Part shown: positions 13,271-25,950 of the stretch, piece after piece
Layout: every line of letters starts with the position of its first letter
Position numbering within the stretch: the stretch's first letter is position 1
NCBI GenBank assembly: GCA_022577435.1
Contig: JAKOON010000039.1
Coordinates: forward strand, 1,460,501-1,524,500
Length of the DNA: 64,000 nucleotides
Source: Embiotoca jacksoni
Taxonomy: Eukaryota; Chordata; Actinopteri; Embiotocidae
Reading direction: 5' to 3'
Program-made: the position numbers and the translations under genes
Notes under the pieces: generated by a model
What the model was told of the DNA's origin: nothing
The model's input: only the letters and a program-made list of their open reading frames with translations
Database searches by the model: none

Positions 13271-14290
13271 ACACCTATGAAAAATTGTCACGGTACTTGG
13301 ACAGTTTGGTAACCCCCCTCCCTCTTCCCACTCCCCCGCGCTATCAAAGACGTAAAAAGGAATGCAAATTGGACTTGTTCATTCAGTCCAAACGACTAGT
13401 GCATCTGTTTACAACACCAGGAAAACTCACACCGCATCTGAAAATAAAACCCTTCAAGAAACAGCACCAAATTGCCTGAAAGTCTCAGACAGTTTAAAGC
13501 AAACTGCGGTGGAACTTAAATGAGAGTCTCAAGTAATTACAGGAAATGACTCTAAAATTGCTTGATATTGTGGGAATAGAGGGACAGATGTTGATGTGTT
13601 ATAGCCATTAAGGTACCCTAAGAACCCATCAAGAAAATGAACCGAGCTAAACTTCTTAATTACGTGGAGAAGCACAGTGATGTCCATCACACATAAATCG
13701 CTTCACAAGGCAGGACTTGGATTCCTTTTCATCCACACTGACAACATGACTTTTTGACAAAAGTGTGCGAACTTAATGAATTCCCCAAAAATGAAACAAC
13801 TAAATATGTTCGTCACTTAACGGAATGCATGTCCGATTTTGTTGACTTGGTATTAGACCGTCTCCTTCCGTCCCAGTGCATGCTGGGATATGCCCGAGCC
13901 CTGACATAACCCTAAAGGGATTACATGAGAGGAGAAAAAAGGACCGAGTGACAACAAATGCACATCAGCCATCTGACTATCTCACTGATGTGCCTGAAAG
14001 GCGATACGCAGTCAGTGCAACGAGCATCTCAAAAGGTGAGCCCTGACTTGAATAAAGCGCTCTGTCAAGGGAGTTTCTCTCCCCTCTTTGATGAGAATAA
14101 ACAACTCATTCAGCAAATTGTATGCATGTTTATGGGTGTGAAATAGTGGGTGCGAGACGGAGGCAAGAAGAGGGAGAAAAACACAATCTCCGAGTTCATC
14201 CCAATTAAATAAATGAATCATTGCAGAGCAATAGCCGAGTAGATCAGAACAACACTGCCAACGGGTCTCCCACTGTTCCAGCCAGCAGGA
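13271..14290. other. Single-copy DNA, no gene seen
   Basis: Low-complexity C-rich and A-rich patches occur near 13310-13340. No gene, RNA or clear repeat is supported, although the inner part of the preceding transposon remnant may extend into the first few hundred bases. Confidence 0.4.
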
Positions 14291-14395
14291 CTCGGCCACC
14301 CTTGGAGATTAATCAAATTCGCGGACGGTTTGATTTGCATTTCATTAAAGATTTGGGTGGAAAATTAATGGGGAGGCACTTTGTTTTCAGGGTAC
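14291..14395. promoter_or_regulatory. Possible enhancer-like element
   Basis: An octamer ATTTGCAT at 14333-14340 lies close to ATTAATCAAATT (about 14308-14319), an ATTAAAG and a GAAAATTAATGG. This is a dense set of POU, homeodomain and TCF-like cores in a repeat-free stretch. The call is inferred from motifs alone. Confidence 0.25.
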
Positions 14396-16239
14396 AGACT
14401 TTGCTAAATTCTATTTCGTTTGTGTCTTGTCTTCACTTAGCTGTGTCACTCAAATCCTTTTTTTCTTTTTTTTTTTCTTTATCATCATTGCCGACATGGC
14501 TTTGGGTTTCTCTCTGGTGGCTCTCTTGGGAACGGGAAGGGAATCAGTGCAGTCAGACGTTTTTTTTTTTTCATTTTTCTTTTTCTGCTGGCCCCAGCTT
14601 TCTGCTTTCATGTGGGCTCTGTTTTACTCTGTGTGGTATATTTGCTTTGTGTAAACTGGCACATTTCCAAAGCTGTATGTTTCAGTCTTGGCCAGTCTTC
14701 ACATTTCTACTACATGACAGGAAAAAAAAAAAAAAGAGTCATGCCAGCTCAAATATTCCGTACAGCGTACAACATGTTGCATCCTATGGATGACGAATGA
14801 ATAAATAACCAGATATGTGGATAAAATAACACTGTGCATTTGAAGAATTGTTTTTTTCTAAGAATGCCTATCAGTCCTGCACCATTTCCCCACTGTAAAT
14901 GCTTTTATCAGCTACACACACACACGCATTGTCCCATATACCTAGACAGCTGCCAGTTGCGATGTGCGCAGATGGGTAGAATCCTGATCTCTTTTTACTG
15001 TCCAAATGCATCCCGTGTTTCAGTGGCTGTGCAAACTCCGGAACATCTGGGTCACATAAAATGTGTGACATCTGTGTCCTTTTGGATGTATGCCCCAGAA
15101 ATCTGAAACAGTCACTGTCAGTGATATGCATACACTTAAAAAGTACTGTTTTTTTTTTTTATTTATTTATTTTTTTTTTATTCCACAAGTGTACCACCCA
15201 AGGTGTTTCAAGTTGATGCACGTCACAGTTATTCTCAATTTAACTGTCTAGTGGCTGGAATCTTTGAAGTTCATTAACAGTGCCCCTCTCCCAAAGCAAA
15301 TTAACCTTACATTATAATTAGTGAAAAGACACAATAGTGCTGAATCCTCCCAGTTAAAAGCAATAACTGCTCCTGAGCTGATTTCATGACTACTGCTGCT
15401 TGATACCTGCTTTTCAGTCACACATTAGGGAGCATTCCAGCCCTCATATCAGTCCAACCACTCAGGAAAGACTATTTTCTTCCCAGGCCCTCATCAGAAA
15501 CGACAGTCTTGTATCTGCATAACAACATCAACGTGAGGATTTAAAACACTGATCCAGATCATATCAATGGCATGGCTATGGATAATCAATTTCAATGAAC
15601 CTGCACTGTGTTGTAAGGCAATTCACATTTACACACCAGTAATCAATATTATGGAGTTGCTTACTGGCCTACAGCAGAGACGTGTCAGGATTTGGTCTCC
15701 TGAGATGCAAATTGGTATCTCCAGTCCTGTTATTTTCTTACAATATGAATGGGATGTTGGAATAGAGATGATGGAAAAATAGACAAATGTAACCTCTTCC
15801 TTTCCGTATTTCATAATGGTATTTTTTGACTTCAAAAATAAAAACAAACGGAAGAAATTCACTTGGATATTCTTTGACATGTGAGAATACGAGCACAGCA
15901 GTGTTGGATAAGTAAGCTGTGGTAGAAACAACAGAAACATACAAACACAATCCGCCCTGCCAAGGCTAACATTTTGCCATGGGAGTGTATTTCCTTGCAC
16001 ACTTGATCAAATCATCCAGATAAAGAGTTTTGTTTCAATAATGTCTAAAGCTCAACACCCAAAACAGCTTCATCTAATGCCAATATGTGATCGCACAAGG
16101 AACGGCAGAATTGGAATTCAGCCCATTTGTGTAAAATTGGCATGAATAATATTATGTAGCCGCTGCCCATGTGTGACTGTAGCCGTGGCCCCACTTTTGC
16201 AGGGCATATTAAACAAACGTGTTTACATGCATACAATTC
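14396..16239. other. Non-coding stretch with T/A tracts, no gene seen
   Basis: Several T runs (14458-14480, 14561-14586, 15149-15179) and an A run at 14722 break up the sequence. A 190-codon plus-strand frame starting at 14221 crosses these T runs as Phe/Ser/Leu-rich translation and is not believed. Nothing else is recognised. Confidence 0.45.
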
Positions 16240-16640
16240 CATTAGCAGATGAACACATCAGCGGCTCATATTATGTGATGATGCATTTTTGTATCTGTGA
16301 ATGAAAGCCATTTGCATTTCTCACTCTTGTTCCAATATGAACCACTGCAGCAATGCATGATAATGTTCTTGCATTGATTTTTGTATGACTTAAACTAATT
16401 TTGCCTGTTTGTAATTTCTGATGAGAGGAGCACGAGCATTAATGACTATGGATTTGTCTGAGTCCAACTTGTCAGAGCTTGGCTGCTCATTAACATACTG
16501 TATGTAAGGACCCTCTTGCTACAGATTGAAAATGCACTAACAAAGTGAAATATCACTTCCTAAAGGCAAATTTGGGCACAGGCCATTGCTCATAGCCTGC
16601 TATATTTTAGGCAAACAAGCCCTGCATATCTTTATCGACC
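16240..16640. promoter_or_regulatory. Strong candidate conserved non-coding element
   Basis: This 400-bp repeat-free AT-rich block has an octamer ATTTGCAT at 16310-16317, GCATTAATGACTATGG near 16437, CTCATTAACATACTG near 16486, and TTTGCATTTC, TTCTTGCATTG and AAACTAATTTTGCC motifs. The density of homeodomain, POU and SOX cores resembles developmental enhancers in vertebrate gene deserts. Conservation cannot be judged from one sequence. Confidence 0.35.
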
Positions 16641-16948
16641 GGAGAAAGAAATTGTCATAGATTTGTAAGGCATTCACTGCAGGCAGCTCGCTTTTTTTTT
16701 TTTTTTTTAATCATTTGGTACAAGCCGCTGATGCAATGAGAGCATGCATTAGCTGAAGGTAATAAAGCATCATGTACAGTCTGCACTGTACATATTCATC
16801 AAACTCTAAAGGGTCAGTTAAGTACGTTTCACATCCATTGCAAAGCAATGCAACACATTACTGATGAATTTTTTTCAGTAATGGGATTAAACTACTTCTG
16901 TCAATAACTTAATGGTTCCATACTGTATAAATTCAGACTTCCATTTCC

Positions 16949-16949
<1 letters not shown>

Positions 16950-17004
<55 letters not shown>
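16950..17004. repeat. (TTA)18 microsatellite
   Basis: About 18 uninterrupted TTA/ATT units, flanked by unique sequence. Confidence 0.97.
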
Positions 17005-17005
<1 letters not shown>

Positions 17006-18369
17006 AAGCAGTTCCAGGTGCATTTAAATACTGTGACGTGTCCAAAAAAAAAAAATCTATTTAGGAATGCATTCGATGATTGTACCATTTCAACTTCCTT
17101 AAGTTTGTGATGTCACAAACTCACACTCATGTCATACTGTATGTCTGCTCTCAGCACACCCTGCTGTCCAACTTGTTATGTGGAGGTAGTGAAGCTAACA
17201 AGCTACAAGACCGAAGAAACCCCGGGTTGGCCTGGACATACATCACTCAGAAAAAGAGTCAGCCAATCAGAAGAGAAGGTCATTGATATCAACGTTGGTA
17301 ATTTGGTAATTTAAACTACAAAAAACTTCTTCTGGGTATGAAGAATACAAATTAGAATACAGGAAAAGTGTAAGATATGAGACCTTTAAGGCACTGTTGG
17401 TGGAGTTGGTTGAATTTACCCAATTACTGGTGTTGTTTAGTGGCTACCAACACGGTCAAAGGGTGTTACATAAAAAAAAAACACCCTTAAAGCTTTTACT
17501 CACGACCGCTACTGTAAAAAGAAAAAAAAAAAAGTGTAAAAAGTCTGGACTCTAATTTTTCATGAAGTGCACTGATGAGGTGAATTAAGGTAAAAGCCAT
17601 TATCCCTTATTGATTTCCCCCCCTTTTTTTTTTTAAAGCTACCAAACAAAAAGGCAGCAACAGATTACAAGTTAAATGAGTGTGGAGCTCGGAGATAATC
17701 AGGTTGTGTACAGTACAGGAAGAGCTGAAGCTCAAAGATCTCCTGAGGGTTTCATAATGTACATGTAGAGTAATAACTTGTGCATCTGAAGAGTAAAGCT
17801 GCATATACGATAAATATGCAGTACATAATGAAAGAGCATAATTTTCAGACTTTTTGGAACATAATCTATGTCTCTCTTGGCAGCATCATCCTTACCAGGA
17901 ATAAATACCCACCCCCTGCTGCCTCTCATCGCTTTCTGAAAGGCTCCTTGAAATCTGAGGCAAACACTTGAAACCACTACTCGATACTCACCCCCCCCTC
18001 CCGTCTACTTAACCAGCTAAACCCCCCCACCCCCACTCGCTCTGCAATCATGTAACATTTGGGGGTTAGGAGTTCACAAAGTCATAAAACGCTTTTCTAA
18101 TTATTATTGATTGCGCACCGAAGGATCAATGCAAATCTAAAGGGGAGGAGAGGCCGGGGTGGGAGTGAGGTATGATGCTCCCAAAGCAGCACCCACCACC
18201 ATAACTTTGTCAGTAAACAGGCAGCGTCGTCTCTGCCATGCCACTGATTAGATGGGCTTCAATGTGGCATTAAAACACTGAAGTTGGCACAAAGAGTACA
18301 TGTACTTCATGTACAAATTGTTCCGACTCACACTGTGGGAGGCGAATGCCCTTCTTCAAGCCGTGTGAA
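17005..18369. other. AT-rich non-coding stretch, no gene seen
   Basis: Contains short A runs, a perfect 9-bp inverted repeat with a 2-base centre at 17102-17121, and C-rich patches near 17990-18035. No gene is supported. Confidence 0.4.
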
Positions 18370-18520
18370 GAAAAAAAAATAAAAATGGTTGTAATAAATT
18401 GAAAAAAATATCCTGGATTATTAGATTTAATTAATTGAAGATGGCCTTGATTAATTAAATGACTTTTGGTAAATGCCCCTTGTGCTTTATGCAATAAAAA
18501 TAGCTTCAGAAAAGGAGAGC
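18370..18520. promoter_or_regulatory. Possible enhancer-like element
   Basis: Two paired-type homeodomain motifs, TTTAATTAATTG (18426-18437) and TTGATTAATTAAAT (about 18447-18460), lie within 35 bp and are followed by a TTATGCAATAAAAATAG stretch. The block is repeat-free. The call is motif-based only. Confidence 0.28.
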
Positions 18521-20132
18521 CAGCAGAAGTAGCCACAGTATATTTTTGTCTTTCTATTTTACAATTTCATATTCTCCTCAGTTCCAGCACAGTGATGTAA
18601 TTCCCTTAAGATGTTCGCCTGCATGCAGCATCTTTTCTTTCTCTGTTAGTCTCAATCTGTCAATCAGTCAGAGGCATTGTTTGGGCCTAATAACAAACAG
18701 AGGATGTGCAGCCTCTGCCTTTTCATGACCCATCACACCGCATGCTGCCTTTGCTCCAATTTTGGGTCGGTGTGTTTGCCTGCAGATACCGCTTCCTTTT
18801 ACTCCCCTTCCTCCTATTCTTTCAGAAGCAAAAAAAATTACAGTAACTGGAGCATATCTATCTATCAGCACGTCACAAAGACTCAATGAAAACTCATTAG
18901 TCGGACGCATCGGAGGTGAAACTAATTTTAGATTCCCACAAAAGGTGCGTGTTCATGTTCATTTCTGCATTTTTGACTTGTCATCTGTCTTTTTTGCGGC
19001 CTGCCCACGCACTTCCATGTTTGTGTTCTCACGCACTTGATAAAAAAGCTAAACAGCTTATTAAGCCATTGTGATCAGATTGCGGTTTCTTGTTTAAATG
19101 CTAATTCATGTGGGCATGTGGTCTCTCTTTGTCTTGATGTTCTTTGATTCTGTCCGTCTGTCTTCCAGACAGTCTCACAAACAATGATTAGTCTCTCTTA
19201 GAGCCATCTCCTCTTTTCCACGGCACTCATTTTCGACAACATCAGAGCCATTGAAGATTTTCTTGCGGTATTCATGGTAAGTGAAGATTGTCTCATATAT
19301 TCACACAAGAGAGAAGAGACACAACGTCGCTCGAAAAAGATAAATGGACAGCAATAACTTGGGGTGAATTTATGGAGATTTTGTGCACGACAAGTACATC
19401 GCATCCACAAATAAGGCCTTGCTCACATCTCATATGTTACAGAGGATGCTGAGGTAATATGAGTTTGGTTTGAATACTACATGTGGCTGCGGGCTGCCAT
19501 CAAGATCACAGACAACGCTACATTATCATAAGAAGCTTATATTGTTGTCTGTGAGGCGTCTTTGCTTTGTTTTGATATCGCTGGTGCTAAGTACTCGGTG
19601 ATGGGCTGTTTTTGTATCGTTCTTCTAAGACCAGCTGTCAGTCAAGCAGCAGATTGGATTTGGACGTTTGGATTCACGTCGTGTTCGTCCTCCAACTGGG
19701 CTCATAGGTTTTAACCTCTCTTTCCTGTGGACCGAAACTTTGCATAATGCAAGCTCAGCCATTCGACCCAGGAGAACTCGACAATTTGAGGGCCAACTTA
19801 AAAACCTGTCCGTCCATGCAAAAGCATTTTTCAGAACTTCCAAAAAAAATGGTTGACTATGTTTCTGTCCCTCAGTACATCTCAAACAAATGTAGGCGTG
19901 CACACAGTATCAATTAATGGTTCTCCCTTTGGTGCAATTGCACAATATGTATACCAATCTAGGGTAATTCACAGTCAATGGTCAGGACCAAGTCAGTCGT
20001 TTTGTAAGTGATAATTCCCATGCTAAACAACAACAAGACCAAAAAAACAACGGACAAAAAACAACAAACCGGATGCTTTGTGTAGGCCACAATCAACAAT
20101 ACCCAAAACAGATTTGCACTTCTTAGGAAGCG
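18521..20132. other. Single-copy DNA with one weak exon-like segment
   Basis: No repeat was identified. An open 75-base segment with consensus-like splice sites at 19202-19276 is listed separately. Other frames are short and overlap on both strands. Confidence 0.4.
19202..19276 (+). other. Exon-like segment (splice-flanked open frame), unconfirmed
   Basis: A pyrimidine-rich TCTCTCTTAG precedes 19202 as a possible acceptor, and ATG|GTAAGTG at 19276/19277 is a near-perfect donor. The 75 bases between are exactly 25 codons, open in phase 0, reading SHLLFSTALIF then DNIRAIEDFLAVFM. No family is recognised. The minus strand is also open here (frames containing KIFNGSDVVEN or MALMLSKMSAVEK), and one GTAAGT per few kb is expected by chance, so this may be accidental. 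Confidence 0.15.
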
Positions 20133-20325
20133 ACCATGTGAAGACCCATTGGTTTGTGAGCTGCTGTTTTGAAGCCTCGAGCATTTTGGCTGTCTTTTGC
20201 CAGGAGTGACCATATTTGGACGAGATGGGGAGAAGCGAGGGGTGGATCTGACTGAGAACCTGGGGACAGTATGCTGCGCCCACCAATTCCAGAAACCTGA
20301 CTGCACCCAAGGCATGTAAATCCTA
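20133..20325 (-). repeat. Dispersed fish repeat, copy A
   Basis: This copy shares a clear plus-strand series of blocks with 38425-38612: a GCCT(c/t)GAG phrase, GGAGTGACCATATTTGGA, GATCTGACTGAGAACC, ACCTGACTGCACCC. Read on the minus strand it begins TCCAAATATGGTCACTCC, the same phrase that opens the fragment at 29468. Extra sequence on its left (AAGACCCATTGGTTTGTGAG) is absent from copy C. It is a member of an interspersed family with no coding capacity; the 95- and 118-codon minus-strand frames through it are artefacts. Confidence 0.7.
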
Positions 20326-21784
20326 GTCGCTCTCAGTTGTAGTGCAATTTTAAAAGCACTTCCGCACTGGCTTCACTTTTCAGACTCGTATTAGACTTTG
20401 TCCACTTTTATATACAGTATATGGCCGTGACAAAGAGGCTCTTCCTTGTAGGGACAGGGAAGCGGTGCTCATATAGACCCAGAATTGGTTGATGCAATTC
20501 TTACCCAGTTCAGTGCTCAGAAGAAAAAAAAAGTAGAAACGCTTAAGCATTAAGAATGCTCCACTCGTAGAAATTGAACTCGCCTAAGTCCTTACAAGCC
20601 CAAATACAAACATACGGAATTACTTCAATGCTTCTAACACTTCACTGAATCCCACTGCAACACAGATACAACAAATTAAAGCCTCTGAAGCACTTGATGG
20701 TTCAATTTTGCATTACACTTGTGACATTCACAGACTGAAGTCCAGTCAGGTGGTCGTTTCAACTCTACCTAGAATATCTGTTGATGGTGCTTTTAATGAC
20801 TGTGGGCCTGCTCAAATACAAGTGCATTGCCCTGTGATTTGACTTCAGGTTGACTCTGAACCAGTCATAAAGGCAGCAAAAATGTTTTTGTGTCTAAAAA
20901 AGAAAAGATTGCAGATTATTGATTCATCTGTCAAATTTAGTGTCCACAGTTCCACACAGCACATTTTATAACGCAACCTTGTCACAAACTGGCTCAGAAA
21001 AAGTGACAAGCCCGAGAGAGCCCACGCATGAGATTCCCTTCAATCAAATATAAACTAAAAATGGCGTGTGGAAATCAGCAATGCAAGCCGTAAACGGATG
21101 GGTGTCGCGTGCTGTGGGGTTGCCGAGGGTGCAAACACGGATGAATTGTGATGCCATGGGGGTCCGGGGGAAAGAAACACAGTGAACACACGGGCCTTCT
21201 TTTATAGCCTGGGAGGCCCATGGGAGCTGCTTTGGCTGACGACCCTCTCAATGCAGCTAATTAGCCTCTAATGAAGGCCAGGACTGCCTCCAAGACAGGA
21301 CAGCATGACAAACAAGGGTTTTGCTTTGGGTGATATGGACTTCTGTGGTGAAATCCTTTGGGATTTTTTTATTCCAAAATGGGAGTCTGGTGTCTGGCGT
21401 CAATAAAAGGAACAATAAAACATAGTTTCCCTCAGGACGCTCGTGCAGTAAAGCAGCAATACTTTATCCATAATTCTGATCGAAGCCTTCCTTGTGAGGC
21501 GTCGGCGGCCTTTCGTCCCTCGCACCACTTACTTCCATTTCACTATGTCTGAAGAATGTGTTTCCTCTCAGTCCCAGAAGCACATGAACACAGATAGAGG
21601 GGTTGTAATCCACTTGCCATTGCCAGTGATTGATTGTTTGCACAGCTGCGAGACACCCAGTAGCTCAGTCTTCCTTCAAGGCCTGCAGGACACTTTGGCG
21701 TGGGACATGTCAAACACATCAAAGCACACGATGGAAGGAATGTTCCAAATCAGACCAAATTAACTCTAGATTTTAATGTCTTCT
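20326..21784. other. Single-copy DNA, no gene seen
   Basis: Mixed sequence with a moderately CpG-containing part at about 21000-21200. No supported gene or repeat. Confidence 0.4.
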
Positions 21785-21786
21785 AA

Positions 21787-21826
<40 letters not shown>
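21785..21826. repeat. A20 followed by (AT)11 microsatellite
   Basis: About 20 A are followed directly by about 11 AT units. Confidence 0.95.
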
Positions 21827-22919
21827 CAGGCAAGTTGAGTTTTATTTGAAGTATAAACCTTGATCTTCAAAAGAGATTCCAAGGCAAACACCTCTGGAGT
21901 CTTGCTTTGATATATGGATGATCACTGTCACAATTGCACTTTGGACTTTTATTTGTAATTAGAGCAGTTGCCAAAATTTCCAAACTATTTTATAGAAGCA
22001 ATCATTTTTTTTCATGCGTTTGTGCTGAGAAATGTTTCAATAATTCCACAAATAATTTGTGCTGTTTAGCTCTGATACACGTCTTAATTTTCATGACTGG
22101 ATGTTTATTTTTTTACAACATGTGACAAGCAAGATCAAACTCAACGAGCAGACGGCCTCTTAAAAGAATACGAAAAGGCAAAGCGCTGTGTGATCATTTC
22201 TGCCTGGGCAGCTTTTGCTTACATTTAGCAATTTCCTTCATGAATATGGAAGGTGTCCGCCGTACCGTTGTTTTCATTCGCGGCCTTTTCCTGACCCGGA
22301 ATGCATCCTGTTGGTGTTCAGAAAACCTGAACGCCGGGGTCACTTCATACAGATGCAGATACACACTTAGCGTAGGGGAAATCACACCACACCTGCGTGT
22401 TTTGAATTTTTTTTTTTTTTTAAATACATTGATTTTACAAGATTGTCTTGCAGAAGAGGATTTCATGAATTTCACCCCGAAGAATGTCATGAATGAATGA
22501 TTGCTAGTGTAATACAAACACGTTTAAAGACGGGGTTTATTACGCCATCCTCTTTCTATACGTCTGGATTATCAGGTTTTCCCGTGCCCCTATCAGACTG
22601 GCTAAAGACTGATGCAAAACCAAATCGTTTTCATAAAATATAACTCCTGAATATTGCAGTGCGCCACAGGCCTGTCAATCAAACAAACGTGCCCTCAAAT
22701 GTACTGCTTTTTGAGGTCTGCTATCTAATCTATTATAAGAATATTTTCAGATGGACTGCCACAAAACTAATGAGAAGGAGCGACTTTAGCAGAAGACAAC
22801 ATTACGAAGTGTGGAAAAAAAAAATATTGGCTTTGTATTTCATGAGAGAAATTGAAGGGGAGTCCACGGAGCCAGGGCCTCGGTGGCATTGCAGTTAAAG
22901 GGACTTCCGTATTGCCCTC
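21827..22919. other. AT-rich single-copy DNA, no gene seen
   Basis: T-rich patches occur near 22408-22422. Frames on opposite strands near 22.2-22.5 kb overlap and have no recognisable domain. Confidence 0.4.
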
Positions 22920-23420
22920 CCTTTTGAGACCTGGAAGCTACATCCATTTTTATATCGTTCCAATTAGTGGCCCTCTTGGCCAAATGTTGACTTAATCTGT
23001 TATTTTAATCCCTGAACATTAAAACCATATCAGCTATACCTTTTCTGAATATTCAAATTATAACATCAGACGCTGTTAAATCTCAGTGAAAACATTTTTA
23101 CATGACTGTATTATAAATGTATATGTTGTAAATGAGGCTCCATTTGTGGCGCAGCATTCTTTTAAAAGAACAACTTTTCTCCTGTCTGATAAAGCCCCCC
23201 CCCTCCTCCCCTCCCTATAACTCCTTTATTTGCAGTTATATTCTAACTTTTATCTGCAGTATTAAATAATGAATTAATGCGGAAGAAATAAATTAATCCA
23301 CTAGATGACTGCAGGGAACAAATTATTGCCATTTGACTGTATTCAGACTTGATATAGACTATAATCATCCAAAGCCAAAGCTGTTATTACTTGAACTCAT
23401 ATGCTTGTCTTGGAGAATAA
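22920..23420. promoter_or_regulatory. Candidate conserved non-coding element
   Basis: This 500-bp AT-rich region has many homeodomain cores (CCAATTAGTGG near 22960, AATAATGAATTAATGC near 23265, AAATAAATTAATCC near 23287) and a GATAAAG GATA-type site near 23189, interrupted only by a short C-rich patch near 23195. Repeat content is low. Function is inferred from texture. Confidence 0.3.
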
Positions 23421-25776
23421 TGTTGTCTGATTTTTTTGGGCAATGCTTATTGTTATTATTGCTATCTTCATTGTATTTAATCAAAGCACCCTAAAAAAAA
23501 TGTCAGTGGAAATGTATTTAAAATTCAGATAGAGGACATAATAAAATTAAAAAAAAAAAAAAGAGAATATGAGCATTTAATGTATGAGACCCGCTTTTCC
23601 GTGTCGTGTAAAATTTTGAAACAACTGTAAAAATGTGGGGAGATTTGAAAAGTGTTGCCATGGTGTAGAAAGGCCAGTGGGACCAGTGAGCTTATCTACG
23701 GTCCTTTGAGAGTTCCTTAAATTAAAATGACACGTACAAAGCAGTTCGAGTTTAGTTTATTGTGTTTAAGTCTACAAGCAGTTGTTGATTTCCAGAAAAC
23801 ATACTGAATAAATAAATATGAAAAATACAAATCAAATGTTTTAGAAATGTTATTTTTTTGGTTGGGTTCAGGGGAATTAGACACCTAACCTCAGTACTTA
23901 TAAAATAGTGGCTATAGTTTGGCCTAAGACACCAAATTTGCTTAATTAAGACGTGCGATGGTCTTAAATACTCAAACTACTCTGACCCGTTTCCTTTGAC
24001 AGAAAACAACAGGCAAATGTGAATGTTAATTGTATCTTTTGTGTGTATGTATGTCTGCACGACTGCCAATCAAATACCAATCATTGTTACTTCTTAAGGT
24101 GACAGACGCCCCTTTTCAGTAGCATTAGCATGTGCCATCATGACTAATTGCACAGTGATACATTTATGGAAAAAAAAAAAAACTTGCCTGTAGCACATTG
24201 TAAATGAGCATTTTGGAAGTTTACCACACTTGCAAAAACTGGGAAGTGTAACAATGAAACATGACTAATCAAGCTCAAGACAGGCTTCTTTTTGTGAATA
24301 AATCATACACCATAATGACAAGCAGCTACTGATGTATAATTTGGTATTAGGTCTGTAATGATGGCGAGTATAAGCAGTCCTCTATAATAGCAGTGCTACA
24401 TCAATATCTTCAAATGATCCTATTGTCTCTCCTCCCTGTGGCGCAATTCCAGCTCTGCTGTAGTCTTTGTCTCATCTGTGAACCCAGCAGTTGAAATCAA
24501 TCGTTTTTCACAAGATAACAAAGGATGTTGTGCATCAGCCTATATCTGCAGATGAATTTAATCAACAGTGTATTTCATTACGTTGTAGCAGTGTTGTTAT
24601 TTTTTGTCGACGTAGTCCGTTTAACTGGCACGTGTCAAACCTTTTGGTTTGGTAAAAAAAAAAAAAGGGACTTTTTCTTTTGGAGATGTGACAAACGGGG
24701 ACAGCTTTAATATAAATGTTTGGAGACTGTTCCTGGAAAGTCACCTGTTTGAGTTTGCAGATCTGCCTGGGTACTTGTGGGCAAGGGAAGGGAATGAGAA
24801 GCACCCTCCGGAGAGACAGCGAAGGAGACAGGAGACATAAGGGGAGATAGATAGATATAAATTACCTCGACCTCTGGAACTAAACGTCCCAGTACATCTA
24901 AGAGTCTCTGTCTGAGGTTTCTGTTTCTTTTTTCCTCGGCTGCATATTCTCCTCATCCTGCTGGCCGGGTCTCTCAAGAAAAGAATGCAAGGATGAACGG
25001 ACAGCCGTGCCCCTCTCCTCGGGGAAATAAACTAAGCATTTGTGACAAGGCTATATCCACATTTGCCTCAATTCTAGTTGATAGTTTTCACAAGAGATCA
25101 GAAATGTGGCTCCTGTCTATTATTGAAGACAATATATATAGATCCATGACTCCATAGCAGACGGTGCCATTGGTGGAAAGAAAACTTTGGGGAATTGGCA
25201 AGGTCGGAGGATCTGATTTTTATCTCCTTGTATTGACAGAACAAGCTCGTGCTTCACCAATGAGTATTGGCAGGTGTAATGTCATTGTGTTATTTTAGGC
25301 AATACAGGTCAAGATAAGGTCTAAAATGTGGTAGTACAAGGCTGAATTACAACACGGGTGAAGACAAGAAACACATTTCCTAGTCTGTTAAAAGAAAGCT
25401 AATAGGGATCACAATGAGAAAAAACAAATTCTTCACAAAGTGTACGGGATGTTGAGAAGCTTTACATGTTGCTACATCAAAGGTGGAACATTTTAGCTTC
25501 ACTTCAGACATTTTTTCAAATTTTTGGTCAGTTAGCTGCAAACGATAAATAAAGACCAGCATGTCCTCATACCTAAACAACAGAATAGATACATTTCCAT
25601 TGTTGTCCAAAATGACATACAGCAGCGCCCTTTACAGGACCAAATGTCCTCTAACCCAAATGACAAAATAGGTCATTTGTCAAAATGCAATTCTGTATAT
25701 AACTGTTAGAGAGCACCAGTGAGAGTTGTAGCAGACCTTCGTCATTACTGTAACAATATTAAACTTGTGGTAAATG
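23421..25776. other. AT-rich single-copy DNA, no gene seen
   Basis: Short A runs (23550, 24170, 24654) and a small GATA repeat at 24849. No gene or mobile element recognised. Confidence 0.4.
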
Positions 25777-25950
25777 TTTGGGCGGCATGGTGGTTTGCAC
25801 TAAAGCCTCACAGGAGGAAGGTACTTGGTTCGAACCTGCTGGTCATCTGGGACTTTTCTTTTTTCCTACTCTCCCTACACCTGCATTGGTTTGTATCCAA
25901 ATGCTCCAGCTTCCTCCTACACTCCAAAAACAATCAAGAATAATTAGTCC
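25777..25950 (+). repeat. Degenerate copy of the common fish GGCGGCATGGTGG repeat
   Basis: The copy starts TTGGGCGGCATGGTGG, then has GCCTCACAGGAGGAAGGT, a box-B-like GGTTCGAACC, a diverged CTCCCTACACCTGCATTGG in place of the usual ccccgtgtctgcgtggg, and ends in GCTCCAGCTTCCTCCTAC and ACTCCAAAAACAATCAAG. The order is the same as in the very abundant teleost repeat, with many substitutions suggesting an old copy. The box B is consistent with a tRNA-derived origin but does not prove it. The 74- and 89-codon frames here are artefacts. Confidence 0.75.

Noticed and set aside
14221..14793. 190-codon plus-strand frame as a membrane protein
   Set aside because: Hydrophobicity comes from poly-T runs read as Phe/Ser/Leu and Lys from an A run. 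Homopolymer translation, not a membrane protein.
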